A DNA stretch of 64,000 nt from an uncultured Bacteroidia bacterium (GCA_902781705.1 CACZKE010000016.1:38944-102943); one strand, 5' to 3'. Shown: positions 8,855-18,071, counted from the first letter of the stretch. The notes: generated from the sequence alone by a model not told the origin. Translations and numbers: made by a program.

Positions 8855-10665
8855 CTCAATGCTTTATCAATCAAGTTTTTCAGTTTTTCTTCGTTATAGC
8901 CCACGAGGACGGAGCCGTTCATCCCGTTCCTGCGTGCGACGAAATAGGTAGGATAGCCGTCGCTGCCCAGCCGGTCCAGGATGGATTTCAACTGCTTGTC
9001 AGTCAGGTAATAATGGTCTCCCCGGATCGTCGGGACCATCTCCAGCCAAGTGGATTTCGGGGAGGTTTCGCCGGTCAGGTAAATAAAGTCCACATCGGCA
9101 TAGTCAGTGGTTTTCAGAGGCTCCAGGGCCCGGATGCCGGCCAGGCAGGGGGTGCACCAGGTTGCCCAGATGTCCACCAGGACCGGCTTTCCGCGGTGTT
9201 CCGCCAGGATGGCGTCCAGCAGTTCTTCATCCGGCACGTCAGGCGTTTCCTTCACGGACTCGGGCACTTCCGCATGGGCCCGGAGCCAGGCTTTCTGTTC
9301 ATCTTCCAGTTTTTTGGTAAATACCGGATGGGAGAACCGGTCCCATCCCTCCGGAAGACCGCCTCCCCGCTTGACGACTCTCAGCATGGGCGTGAAGCGG
9401 GCATATTCCCGGATAAGTCCCGTCGTATCGGCGGATGCCGCCGGCGCCAGGGCCGGAATCATGCCATACAGGGTAAAATCGATGCTCAGAAGCGTCTTCG
9501 GGTCATCCAGGTCCAGCGCCCGGATCCAGGCAAGGTCATCCTCCTGGAACAACCAGGGCCGGAAGAATGCCTCCGCCTCCTCCCCAAACAACTTCCTGTG
9601 ATTCATGCGCTGGGTATGGACGGATTGCAGAAGAAGCTGCAACGCAAAGTCCTTCAGGTTGTTCTGTGCATATTCCCGGATCGCGGGCAGAAGGTCTTTT
9701 TCTTGCAGACGCGATGAAACCCTTTCATAAAACACCCGAACGCTGTCGGCATAGGTTCCGGCATCATCCTTCGAGTCGTACTCGAAGGAAAGGTCCGGGG
9801 CGATGGACACCATCGCCTTTCTCGCATCCGGGCCAAACAGGAAGGCATACTGCCCCACCGGACGCACGATCGGAACTTCCGGCTCGTCCAGGGAGAAGCG
9901 CCTCCGGGTCGTGGCCCGGTCGGAACCGTCCAGATAAACCCGAAGCGTTTCGCCGGGATTGACAGGAATGGGTTGGATGCTCTGCGCACCATCGACATAC
10001 AGATTCACCGCTCCAGGGCCATAGAGTTTCAGGTTATACCGGGCCACACCGGTACGGACATCCACCGGCTCCGGATCCAGGGCTTTTTCAAAACCCGGAC
10101 AGAGATAGGAACGGCAGCGGACCGTCACATAGGACGGCACCCGGGAGACATCCCCTGTCGGAATGATCTCCAGGACGGCCTCGCCGTATTCCAGGGACGG
10201 CTCGGGAAAGGTCTCCGGAACGATGGTTTCGGGCAGCGGCAAGGGCGGGGGCGTCTTGCCGGTCAGGTCGATGCCATAGAATCGGAATCCTCCTTCAACA
10301 AATTCACCCTCAATATAATCCACTGTTTTCGCGCGGACTGGCAGCGGCTCGAAAAAGAGGGTATAAGTGGCCGTTCCATCCTCTCCCATGGTCAGTTCCT
10401 TGTCGGGCGTGATTCCTTCCGTGTGAAGCAGGGCAAATCGCTTCCCTTCCACTTCCAGATGGGTGTCAGACGCCACTTTGATCCACCAGCCGGGCTTATA
10501 GAATGACTTGAATGTAAAGATCGTAGCCGTATCGGTACGTTCCACGCTCACGATTTCCTGCGTCTCGTTGTTGCGCCACCCATAATGGGGAAAGTCCACC
10601 CGCTGGGGAAGCGGGGCGGTGCAGCTGCCGAGCAGGAAGGCAAGGAGAATCAGTCTGCGTTTCAT
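8851..10665 (-). CDS. TlpA-like thioredoxin-fold lipoprotein
   Basis: Lipoprotein of 604 residues with lipobox LLGSC near the N-terminus. The last ~150 residues form a thioredoxin-like domain with the redox motif WCTPC (cysteines 504 and 507) in the context VDIWATWCTPCLAGI, as in TlpA/ResA thiol-disulfide oxidoreductases. The long N-terminal part (~20-450) has no domain I recognise; it begins with beta-rich segments and becomes helical. Likely role: periplasm-facing thiol-disulfide exchange on envelope proteins. It overlaps its operon neighbours on both sides by 4 bases. Confidence 0.85.
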   Translation of the reverse strand: MKRRLILLAFLLGSCTAPLPQRVDFPHYGWRNNETQEIVSVERTDTATIFTFKSFYKPGWWIKVASDTHLEVEGKRFALLHTEGITPDKELTMGEDGTATYTLFFEPLPVRAKTVDYIEGEFVEGGFRFYGIDLTGKTPPPLPLPETIVPETFPEPSLEYGEAVLEIIPTGDVSRVPSYVTVRCRSYLCPGFEKALDPEPVDVRTGVARYNLKLYGPGAVNLYVDGAQSIQPIPVNPGETLRVYLDGSDRATTRRRFSLDEPEVPIVRPVGQYAFLFGPDARKAMVSIAPDLSFEYDSKDDAGTYADSVRVFYERVSSRLQEKDLLPAIREYAQNNLKDFALQLLLQSVHTQRMNHRKLFGEEAEAFFRPWLFQEDDLAWIRALDLDDPKTLLSIDFTLYGMIPALAPAASADTTGLIREYARFTPMLRVVKRGGGLPEGWDRFSHPVFTKKLEDEQKAWLRAHAEVPESVKETPDVPDEELLDAILAEHRGKPVLVDIWATWCTPCLAGIRALEPLKTTDYADVDFIYLTGETSPKSTWLEMVPTIRGDHYYLTDKQLKSILDRLGSDGYPTYFVARRNGMNGSVLVGYNEEKLKNLIDKALR

Positions 10666-11708
10666 GGCTTTGCATTGATAATGACCATAGGGGCATGCAC
10701 TTCCACACTCGTGACCTTGCCCGACTGGGCGAGCTCCGCCAAATCATTCTTCGACAACGGATACAAGAGACGCGCGTCCTCTTTCAGCACATAATACTCT
10801 GCCTGGACGGCATCGGCATGGACATAAACGGCCCTGAAAGGCAGATAAGACGAATCCTGCTTCTTGCCCACATACGTGTATCGCGTCCGGGCAGACAGGG
10901 TCAGCGTCAGGGCGACCAGGGGCAGGATAAAAAGCGTTTTCCAGGCACCGGCCCGGCGGGAAGGATGCTTGCACATCATCGTGATCCGGCCTTTCAGGGT
11001 ACTGTGGCTGAAACTGTTGGCTACGGAGAAGTGTTCCCCGGCCACGGCCTTCCGGACCAGGAGATATTGGTATTCGCGCGCATCGGCGCCCTCCTCGAGA
11101 ACCTTCGCGTCAGCCTCATATTCGTGCAGGGCACGGAGGTCTTGCCGCAGCAGCCAGATGGCCGGGTTGAACCATTGGATGACCGTGACAAGGTCGATGA
11201 AAAGCAAGTCCTGGCTGTGCCGGAGGGCGACATGGGCCTTTTCATGGGACAGGATGGCGGGGCTTGCGAGGTCCTCACGCGAAAGGACAATCCACTTCAT
11301 CCAACTGAAGGGCGCATGGACGGAATCGTTGATACAGAGGACGGTACCATCGGCCTGCGGCCTTTGTTCGGAGCCCCGGACAAGTTTGCGGATACGAAGC
11401 ATGGACAGAAGGAGCCGGACCAGGACGACGGCGGCTCCGGCGAAATACAGGGCGAGCAGCACCGGGGGCCACCAGGCGTCAGGGACAGTGGTGGCCGGCA
11501 TGGGCACGGACTCCATCGGCTGCACCTCGATGGTCTTGTCAATCGTAATGACGCACAGCGGCAGCACCAGCGCGGCGGCGGCCGTCCCGAGGAGCACCGC
11601 CCGGTTCAGCCGGTGGAAGGTGTCCTTTTGGAGCAGCAGGCGCCAGCAAAGCCAGAAGGCGGCCAGCACCAGGGCGGCCTTCCCTTCATAGACAAGCAGT
11701 TCCATCAC
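10662..11708 (-). CDS. BlaR1/MecR1-type M56 family membrane metallopeptidase
   Basis: A 348-residue membrane protein. Hydrophobic helices occur at ~10-25, 38-56 and 82-106, followed by the zinc peptidase motif HEKAH at 155-159 and the family motif QWFNPAIWLL near 175-184. Another helix lies near 250. M56 proteins sense an external signal and trigger proteolysis of a BlaI/MecI repressor, which is encoded directly upstream with a 4-base overlap. There is no penicillin-binding sensor domain; the short C-terminal part (~265-348) is unassigned, so beta-lactam sensing is not implied. Confidence 0.9.
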   Translation of the reverse strand: MMELLVYEGKAALVLAAFWLCWRLLLQKDTFHRLNRAVLLGTAAAALVLPLCVITIDKTIEVQPMESVPMPATTVPDAWWPPVLLALYFAGAAVVLVRLLLSMLRIRKLVRGSEQRPQADGTVLCINDSVHAPFSWMKWIVLSREDLASPAILSHEKAHVALRHSQDLLFIDLVTVIQWFNPAIWLLRQDLRALHEYEADAKVLEEGADAREYQYLLVRKAVAGEHFSVANSFSHSTLKGRITMMCKHPSRRAGAWKTLFILPLVALTLTLSARTRYTYVGKKQDSSYLPFRAVYVHADAVQAEYYVLKEDARLLYPLSKNDLAELAQSGKVTSVEVHAPMVIINAKP

Positions 11709-12064
11709 TTTCCCTTTTCAATCTGGTCGATAATCTCCTTCAGGTCCTCCAGCGACAGTTTCTCCTCCTCCACGAAGGCGGACACCATCGCCCGGTAGGA
11801 ATTCCCGAAGTACTTGTCCACGAGGTTCGCCACCGACCCGCGGTGGTACTGCTCCCGCATCACGACCGGAAGGTACTGGAAACTGTTTCCATGGGTCGCA
11901 TGCGTGAGGAATCCTTCGCTCTCGAGGATCCGCACCATCGTGCTCAGCGTGTTGAAATGGGGCTTCGGGTCGGCGTAGCGTTCCCGCAGTTCCCGCACGA
12001 ACATGGGCCCGTTCTCCCAGAACAGGTCCATGATCTCTTCCTCTTTCCTGGTCAGTCGTTTCAT
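11705..12064 (-). CDS. BlaI/MecI/CopY family transcriptional repressor
   Basis: A 119-residue winged-helix repressor beginning MKRLTRKEEEIMDLFWENGP, the usual start of the family, with FNTLSTMVRILESEGFLTH as the recognition region. ATG 12064 is preferred over the upstream in-frame start at 12091, which overlaps the promoter box. It heads the operon with the M56 peptidase, TlpA-like and beta-barrel genes and probably represses it until cleaved. Confidence 0.9.
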   Translation of the reverse strand: MKRLTRKEEEIMDLFWENGPMFVRELRERYADPKPHFNTLSTMVRILESEGFLTHATHGNSFQYLPVVMREQYHRGSVANLVDKYFGNSYRAMVSAFVEEEKLSLEDLKEIIDQIEKGK

Positions 12065-12080
12065 ACTAGGGTGTGTTACG

Positions 12081-12130
12081 GTTGCAAACATAACTAAAGT
12101 TTTTCGTTATTGCAACTAAAATTTATAGTT
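12081..12130 (-). promoter_or_regulatory. Promoter and probable BlaI operator
   Basis: The minus strand carries TATGTTTG (12085-12092), a TAnnTTTG box 20 bases before the blaI-like ATG. Around it are an inverted pair GTTGCAA (12081-12087) / TTGCAAC (12110-12116) and a dyad AACTA-N7-TAGTT (12114-12130). AACTAAA is also repeated 22 bases apart. Dyads over the promoter fit autorepression, but the operator assignment is inference. Confidence 0.5.
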
Positions 12131-12194
12131 CGATTAAAACCATCGTCCCGCTCCGTTATTCTTAAAGCCCTGAAACACAGGAGTATCCTTAAAC

Positions 12195-12219
12195 CGCTTT
12201 GCGCGTTTTGACGCAAAGC
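12195..12219. repeat. REP palindrome, copy 1 (upstream of RAYT)
   Basis: Hairpin with arms GCTTTGCG (12196-12203) and CGCAAAGC (12212-12219), preceded by AAACC. It has the same orientation as the copy at 15145-15170 and is inverted relative to the copy at 13385-13408. Confidence 0.8.
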
Positions 12220-12389
12220 ACTTTCATTATCTTGCTGATTGACAATTATATAAGAAAAACGTCCGTCGAACCATCGCCGTATTGTGAAGGAAAGGGATAT
12301 CGCGAATGACTTGCAATTGTTCCGGACAATGTCGATATTTACGACGGGATTCCCTGCCGGAGTCCGTTTCACATATCGAGGAGTCAGCT

Positions 12390-13325
12390 ATGAAGAGCCG
12401 GAGAAGAAGGTTCGCGCCTGAAGGCACTGAACACATTTACAAAATCACAAAAGACGGAGGGTTGCTGTTTTACACGCTCAGCGACTATCTTGTGTATTTC
12501 ACGATCACCTGCGTGGTCGCGGAGCGGATGGACATAACCCTGGCAGCCTTGACCCTGATGAGGGATCATGTCCATGAGGAACTGGAAGTCAAACTGTCAA
12601 AGGTCATGTCCGGCTATGAGCAGACGGTAAATGCGTGGTACGCCCAGGAATTCAACCGCTCCTGCAGGCGTAAGGGACAGCTGTTCCGGCATCGGTTCGG
12701 AAGTGCGCCGAAGCGCAAGGAAAGCCGGATCAGGGACTCCTTTGCCTATCTGGGAAACAATCCCGTGGAACGGAAACTCTGCCAGCGGGCGATTGAATAC
12801 CGATGGAATTTCCTGGCCTATGCACGCAGTTCCCATCCTTTCTCCAAACCGCTGGTCATTCGCGATGCATCGGCCCCGCTCGTGAGGGCCGTCAAGGAAG
12901 TCCTGTCTCTGCATAAGCAGCGGAATATATTGAATTATAGGATATTGGAAAGGATGTTCCGCTCACTGGACAAGGATGAGATCCAGCAGCTTACCGACTT
13001 TATCATATCGACTTACAATGTCATTGACTACGAGGCGGCCGCCTCCTGGTACGGATCCTTTGACAAAATGCTCGCAGCTTTCGATGTGAACACCGGTTCC
13101 GAATACGACATACGGGAAACCTTCGTGGGAAAGGATGACAAAGTATATGGGACACTCTCCAGCGCCATACTCCGCCAATGGAAACTCCGAAGCATCAAGG
13201 ATGTCATTACCTGGACCGACGAAAAGAAACTTAAAGCATTGGATCTCCTTGCCCGGGAAACCGGCGTTCCTTACGGGCAGATTGCCAAGTTTCTCCACAT
13301 CATAGTAAAAAAGGAGCGCAGATAA
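12390..13325 (+). CDS. REP-associated tyrosine transposase (RAYT, Y1/HUH family)
   Basis: A 311-residue Y1-type HUH transposase-like protein. The metal-binding motif HVH is at residues 60-62 (LMRDHVHEE) and the characteristic NNPVERKL ... EYRWNF segment lies at ~120-145. RAYTs cleave and mobilise short REP palindromes rather than their own gene. This one is flanked by two REP hairpins in inverted orientation, the classical arrangement. ATG 12390 is preferred because GAGGAG lies just upstream; the frame is open 28 codons further. The C-terminal ~150 residues are an extension with a helix-turn-helix-like end (GVPYGQIAKFLHI). Confidence 0.85.
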   Translation: MKSRRRRFAPEGTEHIYKITKDGGLLFYTLSDYLVYFTITCVVAERMDITLAALTLMRDHVHEELEVKLSKVMSGYEQTVNAWYAQEFNRSCRRKGQLFRHRFGSAPKRKESRIRDSFAYLGNNPVERKLCQRAIEYRWNFLAYARSSHPFSKPLVIRDASAPLVRAVKEVLSLHKQRNILNYRILERMFRSLDKDEIQQLTDFIISTYNVIDYEAAASWYGSFDKMLAAFDVNTGSEYDIRETFVGKDDKVYGTLSSAILRQWKLRSIKDVITWTDEKKLKALDLLARETGVPYGQIAKFLHIIVKKERR

Positions 13326-13384
13326 CTCTACGTAATCAGAAGTGTTTTTCTTAAACATCTGATTATTGTTGTGTTATAGAAACT

Positions 13385-13408
13385 GCTTTGCGTTTGAATG
13401 CGCAAAGC
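13385..13408. repeat. REP palindrome, copy 2 (downstream of RAYT, inverted)
   Basis: Arms GCTTTGCG (13385-13392) and CGCAAAGC (13401-13408). Its reverse complement carries the ACCGCTTTGCGC side of copies 1 and 3, so it faces copy 1 across the RAYT gene. Confidence 0.8.
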
Positions 13409-13494
13409 GGTATTAACAACTCGCTCACCATCAAAAAGATGAGAAAAACGGTGTCATTTCGAGCAGCCTCAATAGCACACTCACTATTTTTTCG

Positions 13495-13502
13495 TACCTT
13501 TG
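13495..13502 (+). promoter_or_regulatory. -7 promoter box for pncB
   Basis: TACCTTTG matches TAnnTTTG, 41 bases before the ATG at 13544. A half-copy of the palindromic repeat family lies just upstream at 13451-13470. Confidence 0.6.
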
Positions 13503-13543
13503 CAGAAATCGCCCTAGGGCGAAACCGCCTAACACCAAACATC

Positions 13544-15052
13544 ATGGACAAACTGAACACTGCCTATTGCTCCGACAAGTACCAGTACACGATGGGAAAG
13601 TCGTACCTGGAATGCGGGAAGGACAAGGAAATCGCCACCTTCAACCTCTTTTACCGGAAGGCGCCGGAGAACAACAACTGGGCCGTCGTGAGCGGCACGG
13701 AAGAGATCATCCAGATGATCCAGAAACTGGGCACCGAGCCGGAGGAGTTCTACGAGAAGTTCCTCCCGGGAGATGGCTATAAGGAATTCCGCAAGTACCT
13801 GAGTACCATGAAGTTCACGGGGGCGGTGTATGCCATGCGCGAAGGCGAGATCGTCTTCCCCACGCAGCCCATCGTCACGGTGGTCGCGCCCATGATCGAG
13901 GCGCAGGTGCTGGAGACCCCGATGCTCTGCATCCTGAATCACCAGATGGCCGTTGCGACCAAGGCCTCCCGCGTGTGCCGCGCCACGGACAAGCCCGTTT
14001 CCGAGTTCGGTTCCCGCAGGGCCCATGGACCCTGGGCTGCGGTCTATGGCGGAAAGGCCGCCCAGATCGCCGGCTGCGCCAGTTCCTCCAATATCCTGAC
14101 CGGCGCCTTCGAGGGCGTCCCTTCCACCGGCACGATGGCCCACAGTTTCGTGACGGCCTACGGCAGCACCGTCGAGGGTGAGTACCGCGCTTTCTGCGAC
14201 TACATCCGCACCCACCGCGGCGAGAACATCATCCTGCTCATCGATACGTACGACACGCTCAAATGCGGCGTGAAGAACGCCATCCGGGCCTTCCGGGACA
14301 ATGGCATCGACGACAAGTACCCCGGCGGCTACGGCATCCGGCTGGACAGCGGCGACTTGGCCTACCTCTCGCAGGAGGTGCGCCGGATCCTGGACGAGCA
14401 CGGGCTCAAGAAGTGCAAGATCTTTGCTACCAACGGCTTGGACGAATACCTGATCACGGACCTCGAGCGGCAGGGCGCCTGCATCGACAGTTACGGCGTG
14501 GGCGACGCCATCGCCACCTCCAAGGCCGCCCCCTGCTTCGGCAATGTCTATAAGCTCGTGCAGATCGGCGACCAGCCCGTCCTGAAACGCTCCGAGGACA
14601 AGATCAAGCTCATCAACCCCGGTTTCCAGATCACCTGGCGCATCAGCGCCCTGGACTCCTCCAAGGGCAACAAGATCGACGGTTACGTGTTCAAGGCCGA
14701 TGTCACCTGCCTCCGCGGCGACCGCATGGACCTGGCCATCCAGCACCGCGAGACCATCACCGTCCGCGACGAATACGACTCCTTCAAGTACAAGACCTTC
14801 GAGGCTGGCACCTACGAGGCCCGTCCCATGCAGCACCAGGCCATCGCCGACGGCAAACGCGTGTGCCCCCACCACACCCTCCAGCACAAGAAGGCCTTCT
14901 ACAAGGACAACCTCCACCACTTCTCCCCGGCGGAATCCCGTCTGATCAACCCGCACTTCTACAAGGTCGATATCTCCGACGACCTCTACGACACCAAGAT
15001 GCGCCTCATCGACGACCTGGTGAAGCAGATCCAGGCCTTCGAAATCGACTAG
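13544..15052 (+). CDS. pncB: Nicotinate phosphoribosyltransferase
   Basis: Cytosolic enzyme of 502 residues that converts nicotinate and PRPP to nicotinate mononucleotide in NAD salvage. Family signatures are visible: TAYCSDKYQYTMG at the N-terminus, EFGSRRAHGPWAAVYGGKAA, GTMAHSF with the conserved histidine, DTYDTLKCG, and GYGIRLDSGDL followed by IFATNGLDEY. Length fits the family. ATG 13544 is preferred because a promoter box sits at 13495-13502 and the frame further upstream crosses a REP hairpin. The nicotinamidase gene, which supplies nicotinate, follows on the same strand. Confidence 0.93.
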   Translation: MDKLNTAYCSDKYQYTMGKSYLECGKDKEIATFNLFYRKAPENNNWAVVSGTEEIIQMIQKLGTEPEEFYEKFLPGDGYKEFRKYLSTMKFTGAVYAMREGEIVFPTQPIVTVVAPMIEAQVLETPMLCILNHQMAVATKASRVCRATDKPVSEFGSRRAHGPWAAVYGGKAAQIAGCASSSNILTGAFEGVPSTGTMAHSFVTAYGSTVEGEYRAFCDYIRTHRGENIILLIDTYDTLKCGVKNAIRAFRDNGIDDKYPGGYGIRLDSGDLAYLSQEVRRILDEHGLKKCKIFATNGLDEYLITDLERQGACIDSYGVGDAIATSKAAPCFGNVYKLVQIGDQPVLKRSEDKIKLINPGFQITWRISALDSSKGNKIDGYVFKADVTCLRGDRMDLAIQHRETITVRDEYDSFKYKTFEAGTYEARPMQHQAIADGKRVCPHHTLQHKKAFYKDNLHHFSPAESRLINPHFYKVDISDDLYDTKMRLIDDLVKQIQAFEID

Positions 15053-15144
15053 GTCCTGATCGACATACCCCTGTATGCCATCCGCCGTTTCCGCTGCGGG
15101 TGGCGTTTTCTTTATATCGTTGTCCATCAGCCACTTAATCAAAC

Positions 15145-15170
15145 CGCTTTGCGCATTTTTACGCAAAGCG
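15145..15170. repeat. REP palindrome, copy 3 (between pncB and pncA)
   Basis: Perfect 9-bp arms CGCTTTGCG (15145-15153) and CGCAAAGCG (15162-15170) preceded by AAAC, in the same orientation as copy 1. It is a third member of the family tied to the RAYT gene. Confidence 0.8.
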
Positions 15171-15246
15171 ATTTCAGAAATCCAATCAGAATCAATAAGA
15201 TAAAGAAAACACCACGGAGAATGCAACGATTCTCACGGAAAAATCG

Positions 15247-15254
15247 TACTTTTG
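15247..15254 (+). promoter_or_regulatory. -7 promoter box for pncA
   Basis: TACTTTTG matches TAnnTTTG and ends seven bases before ATG 15262. The transcript would be leaderless if that ATG is used, or have a leader of about a dozen bases if ATG 15274 is used. Confidence 0.6.
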
Positions 15255-15261
15255 TAAGGAT

Positions 15262-15861
15262 ATGACAAAAGACATGAAAGACAGCGCACTGGTGGTCGTG
15301 GACATGCTCTACGACTTCATCGACGGCACGATGGCGTGCCAGGGGGCCGAGGGGGCGATCGAGGGGACGCTCAAGGCCATCGAGAAACTCACCTCAGGGA
15401 CGGATGCCGATGAGACCGGCGTCCATTCCACCTACCCGATCCTGTTCGTGCGGGACCACCATCCCGAGAAGCACTGCTCGTTCGCGGAGCAGGGCGGACC
15501 GTGGCCGCCGCACTGCGTCCAGGGTACCCATGGGGCCGATGTCCACGAGTCGCTCCTCCCCTACGTCAAGGAGGACCTGACCTTCTTCAAGGGCGAGGAC
15601 CCGGCGAAGGAGCAGTACAGCGGCTTCGAGGGGGTGAACCCCGCCGGCCAGAGCCTCTGCGAGGTCCTGCGCCTGCTGGACGTGCAGAACGTCCTCGTGT
15701 GCGGCATCGCCACGGAATTCTGCGTCCGCAACACGGCTGAGGACCTGGCGAAGAACGGCTTCGAAGTCTATGTCCTCCAGGACGCCCTCGCCTGGGTCGA
15801 TGCTGCCGGGCATGTAGAGGCGCTGAAGGCCATGGACGAGGAAGGGATCCATTTGATTTGA
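15262..15861 (+). CDS. pncA: Nicotinamidase (isochorismatase family)
   Basis: A 199-residue cysteine hydrolase that deamidates nicotinamide to nicotinate. The expected triad is visible: Asp in VVVDMLYDF, Lys in LTFFKGEDP, Cys in GIATEFCVRNTA, plus the RDHHPEKHCSF metal-site region. It follows pncB, so the two form a salvage route to NAD, but each has its own promoter box and a REP hairpin lies between them. Two starts are possible, 15262 and 15274. Confidence 0.9.
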   Translation: MTKDMKDSALVVVDMLYDFIDGTMACQGAEGAIEGTLKAIEKLTSGTDADETGVHSTYPILFVRDHHPEKHCSFAEQGGPWPPHCVQGTHGADVHESLLPYVKEDLTFFKGEDPAKEQYSGFEGVNPAGQSLCEVLRLLDVQNVLVCGIATEFCVRNTAEDLAKNGFEVYVLQDALAWVDAAGHVEALKAMDEEGIHLI

Positions 15862-15889
15862 GATTCCCGGTCAATCCGGGAATGACGAC

Positions 15890-18070
15890 ATGACCGATAT
15901 TTTCGAAGGACTGAACAGCCGCCAAAGGGAGGCCGTGACCACGACGGAGGGTAGGATCCGCGTCGTGGCGGGGGCCGGTACGGGGAAGACGAAGGCGCTG
16001 ACGCACCGGTATGCGTACCTGGTGAACGTCGTGGGCATCGACCCGGCCAATATCCTGTGCCTGACCTTTACCAACAAGGCGGCCTCGGAGATGCGGCAGC
16101 GCATCGCGGGGATGGTGCACAGCGGGGACTACAACGACTTCGTTTGCACGATCCACGGATTCTGCGTCAAGTTCCTCCGGAAAGAGATCTACCGCATCGG
16201 CTTCCCCAAGGGATTCACCGTCCTGGACGAGGAAGACTGCAAGGCCATCGCGAAGCAGGCGATGGACGAGATGGGCCTCAAGCGGACCGAGAAGACCGTC
16301 AAGCAGTTCCTGGAGGCGGTTTCCATCGACAAGGCCCTGAACGGGTACATCCCCGCCTACATGCTACCGGGGGCGAAGATCACGGACGAGATGCGGAAAT
16401 CCTCCCGGCTCGCGGGCTACGTGAGCCGGCAGATGAAGCACTACGCCCTGGACTTCGACGACCTGATGAACGTCACCAAGTACATCCTGGACCGCTTTCC
16501 GGAGGCCTGCGAATGGTGGCAGAACAACCTGAACTACATCATGGTCGATGAGGCTCAGGACTGTAACCTCGATGACTGGGACCTCGTGGAACGGCTGGCG
16601 GCCAGGCACCGGAACCTTTTCATCGTGGGCGACCCGGACCAGGCCATCTACGAATGGCGAGGTGCCCGGCCGGACCTTTTCGTGCAGTTCGCGGCCGACA
16701 AGACCGTCATCCTGGACGAGAACTACCGGTCCACCCCGAAGATCCTGGACATCGCCAACTGCGTGATTTCCAATAACAAGAACCGCATCCCCAAGGACCT
16801 TTTCACCCGGAAGGCGGAGGGCCGCGCAGTCATCCATTTCCACGGGAAATCCGAGAAGGAGGAGACGGACTGGATCATCGCACAGATCAAACTTCTGGTC
16901 GGGGGCGGCGCGAAAGTCAACGACATCGCCATCCTGTACCGCAGCACTTACCAGTCCCGCGCCCTGGAGCAGGCCCTCCTGAACGCCCGGATCGAGTACA
17001 CCGTCTGGGGCGGCACCCGCTTCTTCGAGCGCCGGGAAATCAAGGACGCCCTGTCCTACCTCCGGCTCGTGAACAACCAGGACGACGACATCGCCTTCGA
17101 AAGGATCGTCAACGTCCCCTCCCGGAAACTCGGCAAGAAGTTCCTGGACACGCTCCGGGACGATGCCGCCGCGGACGGCGTGTCCCTTTTCAGCGCCCTC
17201 CAGATCCGGGACGGCTACGGTAAACCGTCGGCGCAGGCCTTCATCGACCTCATCGAGGATGCCAAGGCCTATGCGCTGGAAAACCGCGTGAGCGACCTCC
17301 TGAACCGCATTCTGGACCGTTCCGGCCTCAAGCAGGCCATCCGCGAGGACCAGGACGAGGACCGGCTGGAGAACCTGGACGAACTCCTCTCCTCCATCAA
17401 GTTCTACGAATCCGTCCGCACCCCGGACGAATCCACGCTGGCGGATTACCTGCAGGACATCGCCCTTTATACCAACGACGACCACCGCAAGGACGTCCCC
17501 ACCCTTAAGATGATGACCATCCACCAGGCGAAGGGCCTGGAGTTCCCGTACGTGTTCATCACCGGCCTTTCCGAAGGCATCTTCCCGAACCTCCGCACCA
17601 TCCGCGAATACAAGAAGAACGGCGAGGAAGAGGAGCGGCGGCTCATGTACGTCGCCGTCACCCGCGCCGAGAAGGCGCTGTTCCTCACCGAGTCCGAAGG
17701 GTTCAACATCTCCACGAAAATGAACAAGTACCCGTCCCGCTTCCTCGCGGAGATCAAGCGGGAAATGGTTGTGGTCGAGGGCGTTATCCCCGAAGAACTC
17801 TGGCGCGGTACCCGGAATCTCATCCATGTCCTGGACGAGGAGTTCGACCCGCACCGGCCCATCGACATCGACAGCATCGACTTCACCTCCGAACGGGCGG
17901 AACTCCAGAGCCCCTTCCACATCAGCGACACCGTCACCCACCCCGTCTTCGGCGAAGGCGTCATCCGCGCCGCGAACAAGGACTGGACCACCTTCGAGGT
18001 GGAGTTTGCCGATGGGAGGGTGCGCAGCCTCCGGGCGGCGTTCATCAGGCTTGCGGACCTTCCGGAATGA
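15890..18070 (+). CDS. UvrD/PcrA-type ATP-dependent DNA helicase
   Basis: Superfamily 1A 3'-5' DNA helicase of 726 residues. Walker A is AGAGTGKTKA near residue 27; the N-terminal Q-motif region reads LNSRQREAV. Other motifs: LTFTNKAASEM (Ia), VDEAQDCN (II), GDPDQAIYEWRGA (III), LDENYRS (IV), TIHQAKGLEFPYVF (V) and YVAVTRAEKALFL (VI). The C-terminal segment (HPVFGEGVIRAANKDWTTFEVEFADG) is the Tudor-like domain found in PcrA/UvrD, which contacts RNA polymerase. Likely roles are repair and removal of transcription or replication blocks. A short GATTCCCGG...CCGGGAAT hairpin lies just before the start. Confidence 0.92.
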   Translation: MTDIFEGLNSRQREAVTTTEGRIRVVAGAGTGKTKALTHRYAYLVNVVGIDPANILCLTFTNKAASEMRQRIAGMVHSGDYNDFVCTIHGFCVKFLRKEIYRIGFPKGFTVLDEEDCKAIAKQAMDEMGLKRTEKTVKQFLEAVSIDKALNGYIPAYMLPGAKITDEMRKSSRLAGYVSRQMKHYALDFDDLMNVTKYILDRFPEACEWWQNNLNYIMVDEAQDCNLDDWDLVERLAARHRNLFIVGDPDQAIYEWRGARPDLFVQFAADKTVILDENYRSTPKILDIANCVISNNKNRIPKDLFTRKAEGRAVIHFHGKSEKEETDWIIAQIKLLVGGGAKVNDIAILYRSTYQSRALEQALLNARIEYTVWGGTRFFERREIKDALSYLRLVNNQDDDIAFERIVNVPSRKLGKKFLDTLRDDAAADGVSLFSALQIRDGYGKPSAQAFIDLIEDAKAYALENRVSDLLNRILDRSGLKQAIREDQDEDRLENLDELLSSIKFYESVRTPDESTLADYLQDIALYTNDDHRKDVPTLKMMTIHQAKGLEFPYVFITGLSEGIFPNLRTIREYKKNGEEEERRLMYVAVTRAEKALFLTESEGFNISTKMNKYPSRFLAEIKREMVVVEGVIPEELWRGTRNLIHVLDEEFDPHRPIDIDSIDFTSERAELQSPFHISDTVTHPVFGEGVIRAANKDWTTFEVEFADGRVRSLRAAFIRLADLPE

Positions 18071-18071
18071 G

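Noticed and set aside
10662-12064. Beta-lactam resistance regulator pair
   Set aside because: The M56 protein lacks a penicillin-binding sensor and no beta-lactamase is adjacent.
13529-15226. Long minus-strand frame opposite pncB, and similar ones opposite murD/ftsW, parC, the helicase, ftsI and pnp
   Set aside because: All are antisense to clearly recognisable conserved genes. High GC removes stop codons, and the translations are low-complexity Val/Ala/Gly/Asp strings without family motifs.
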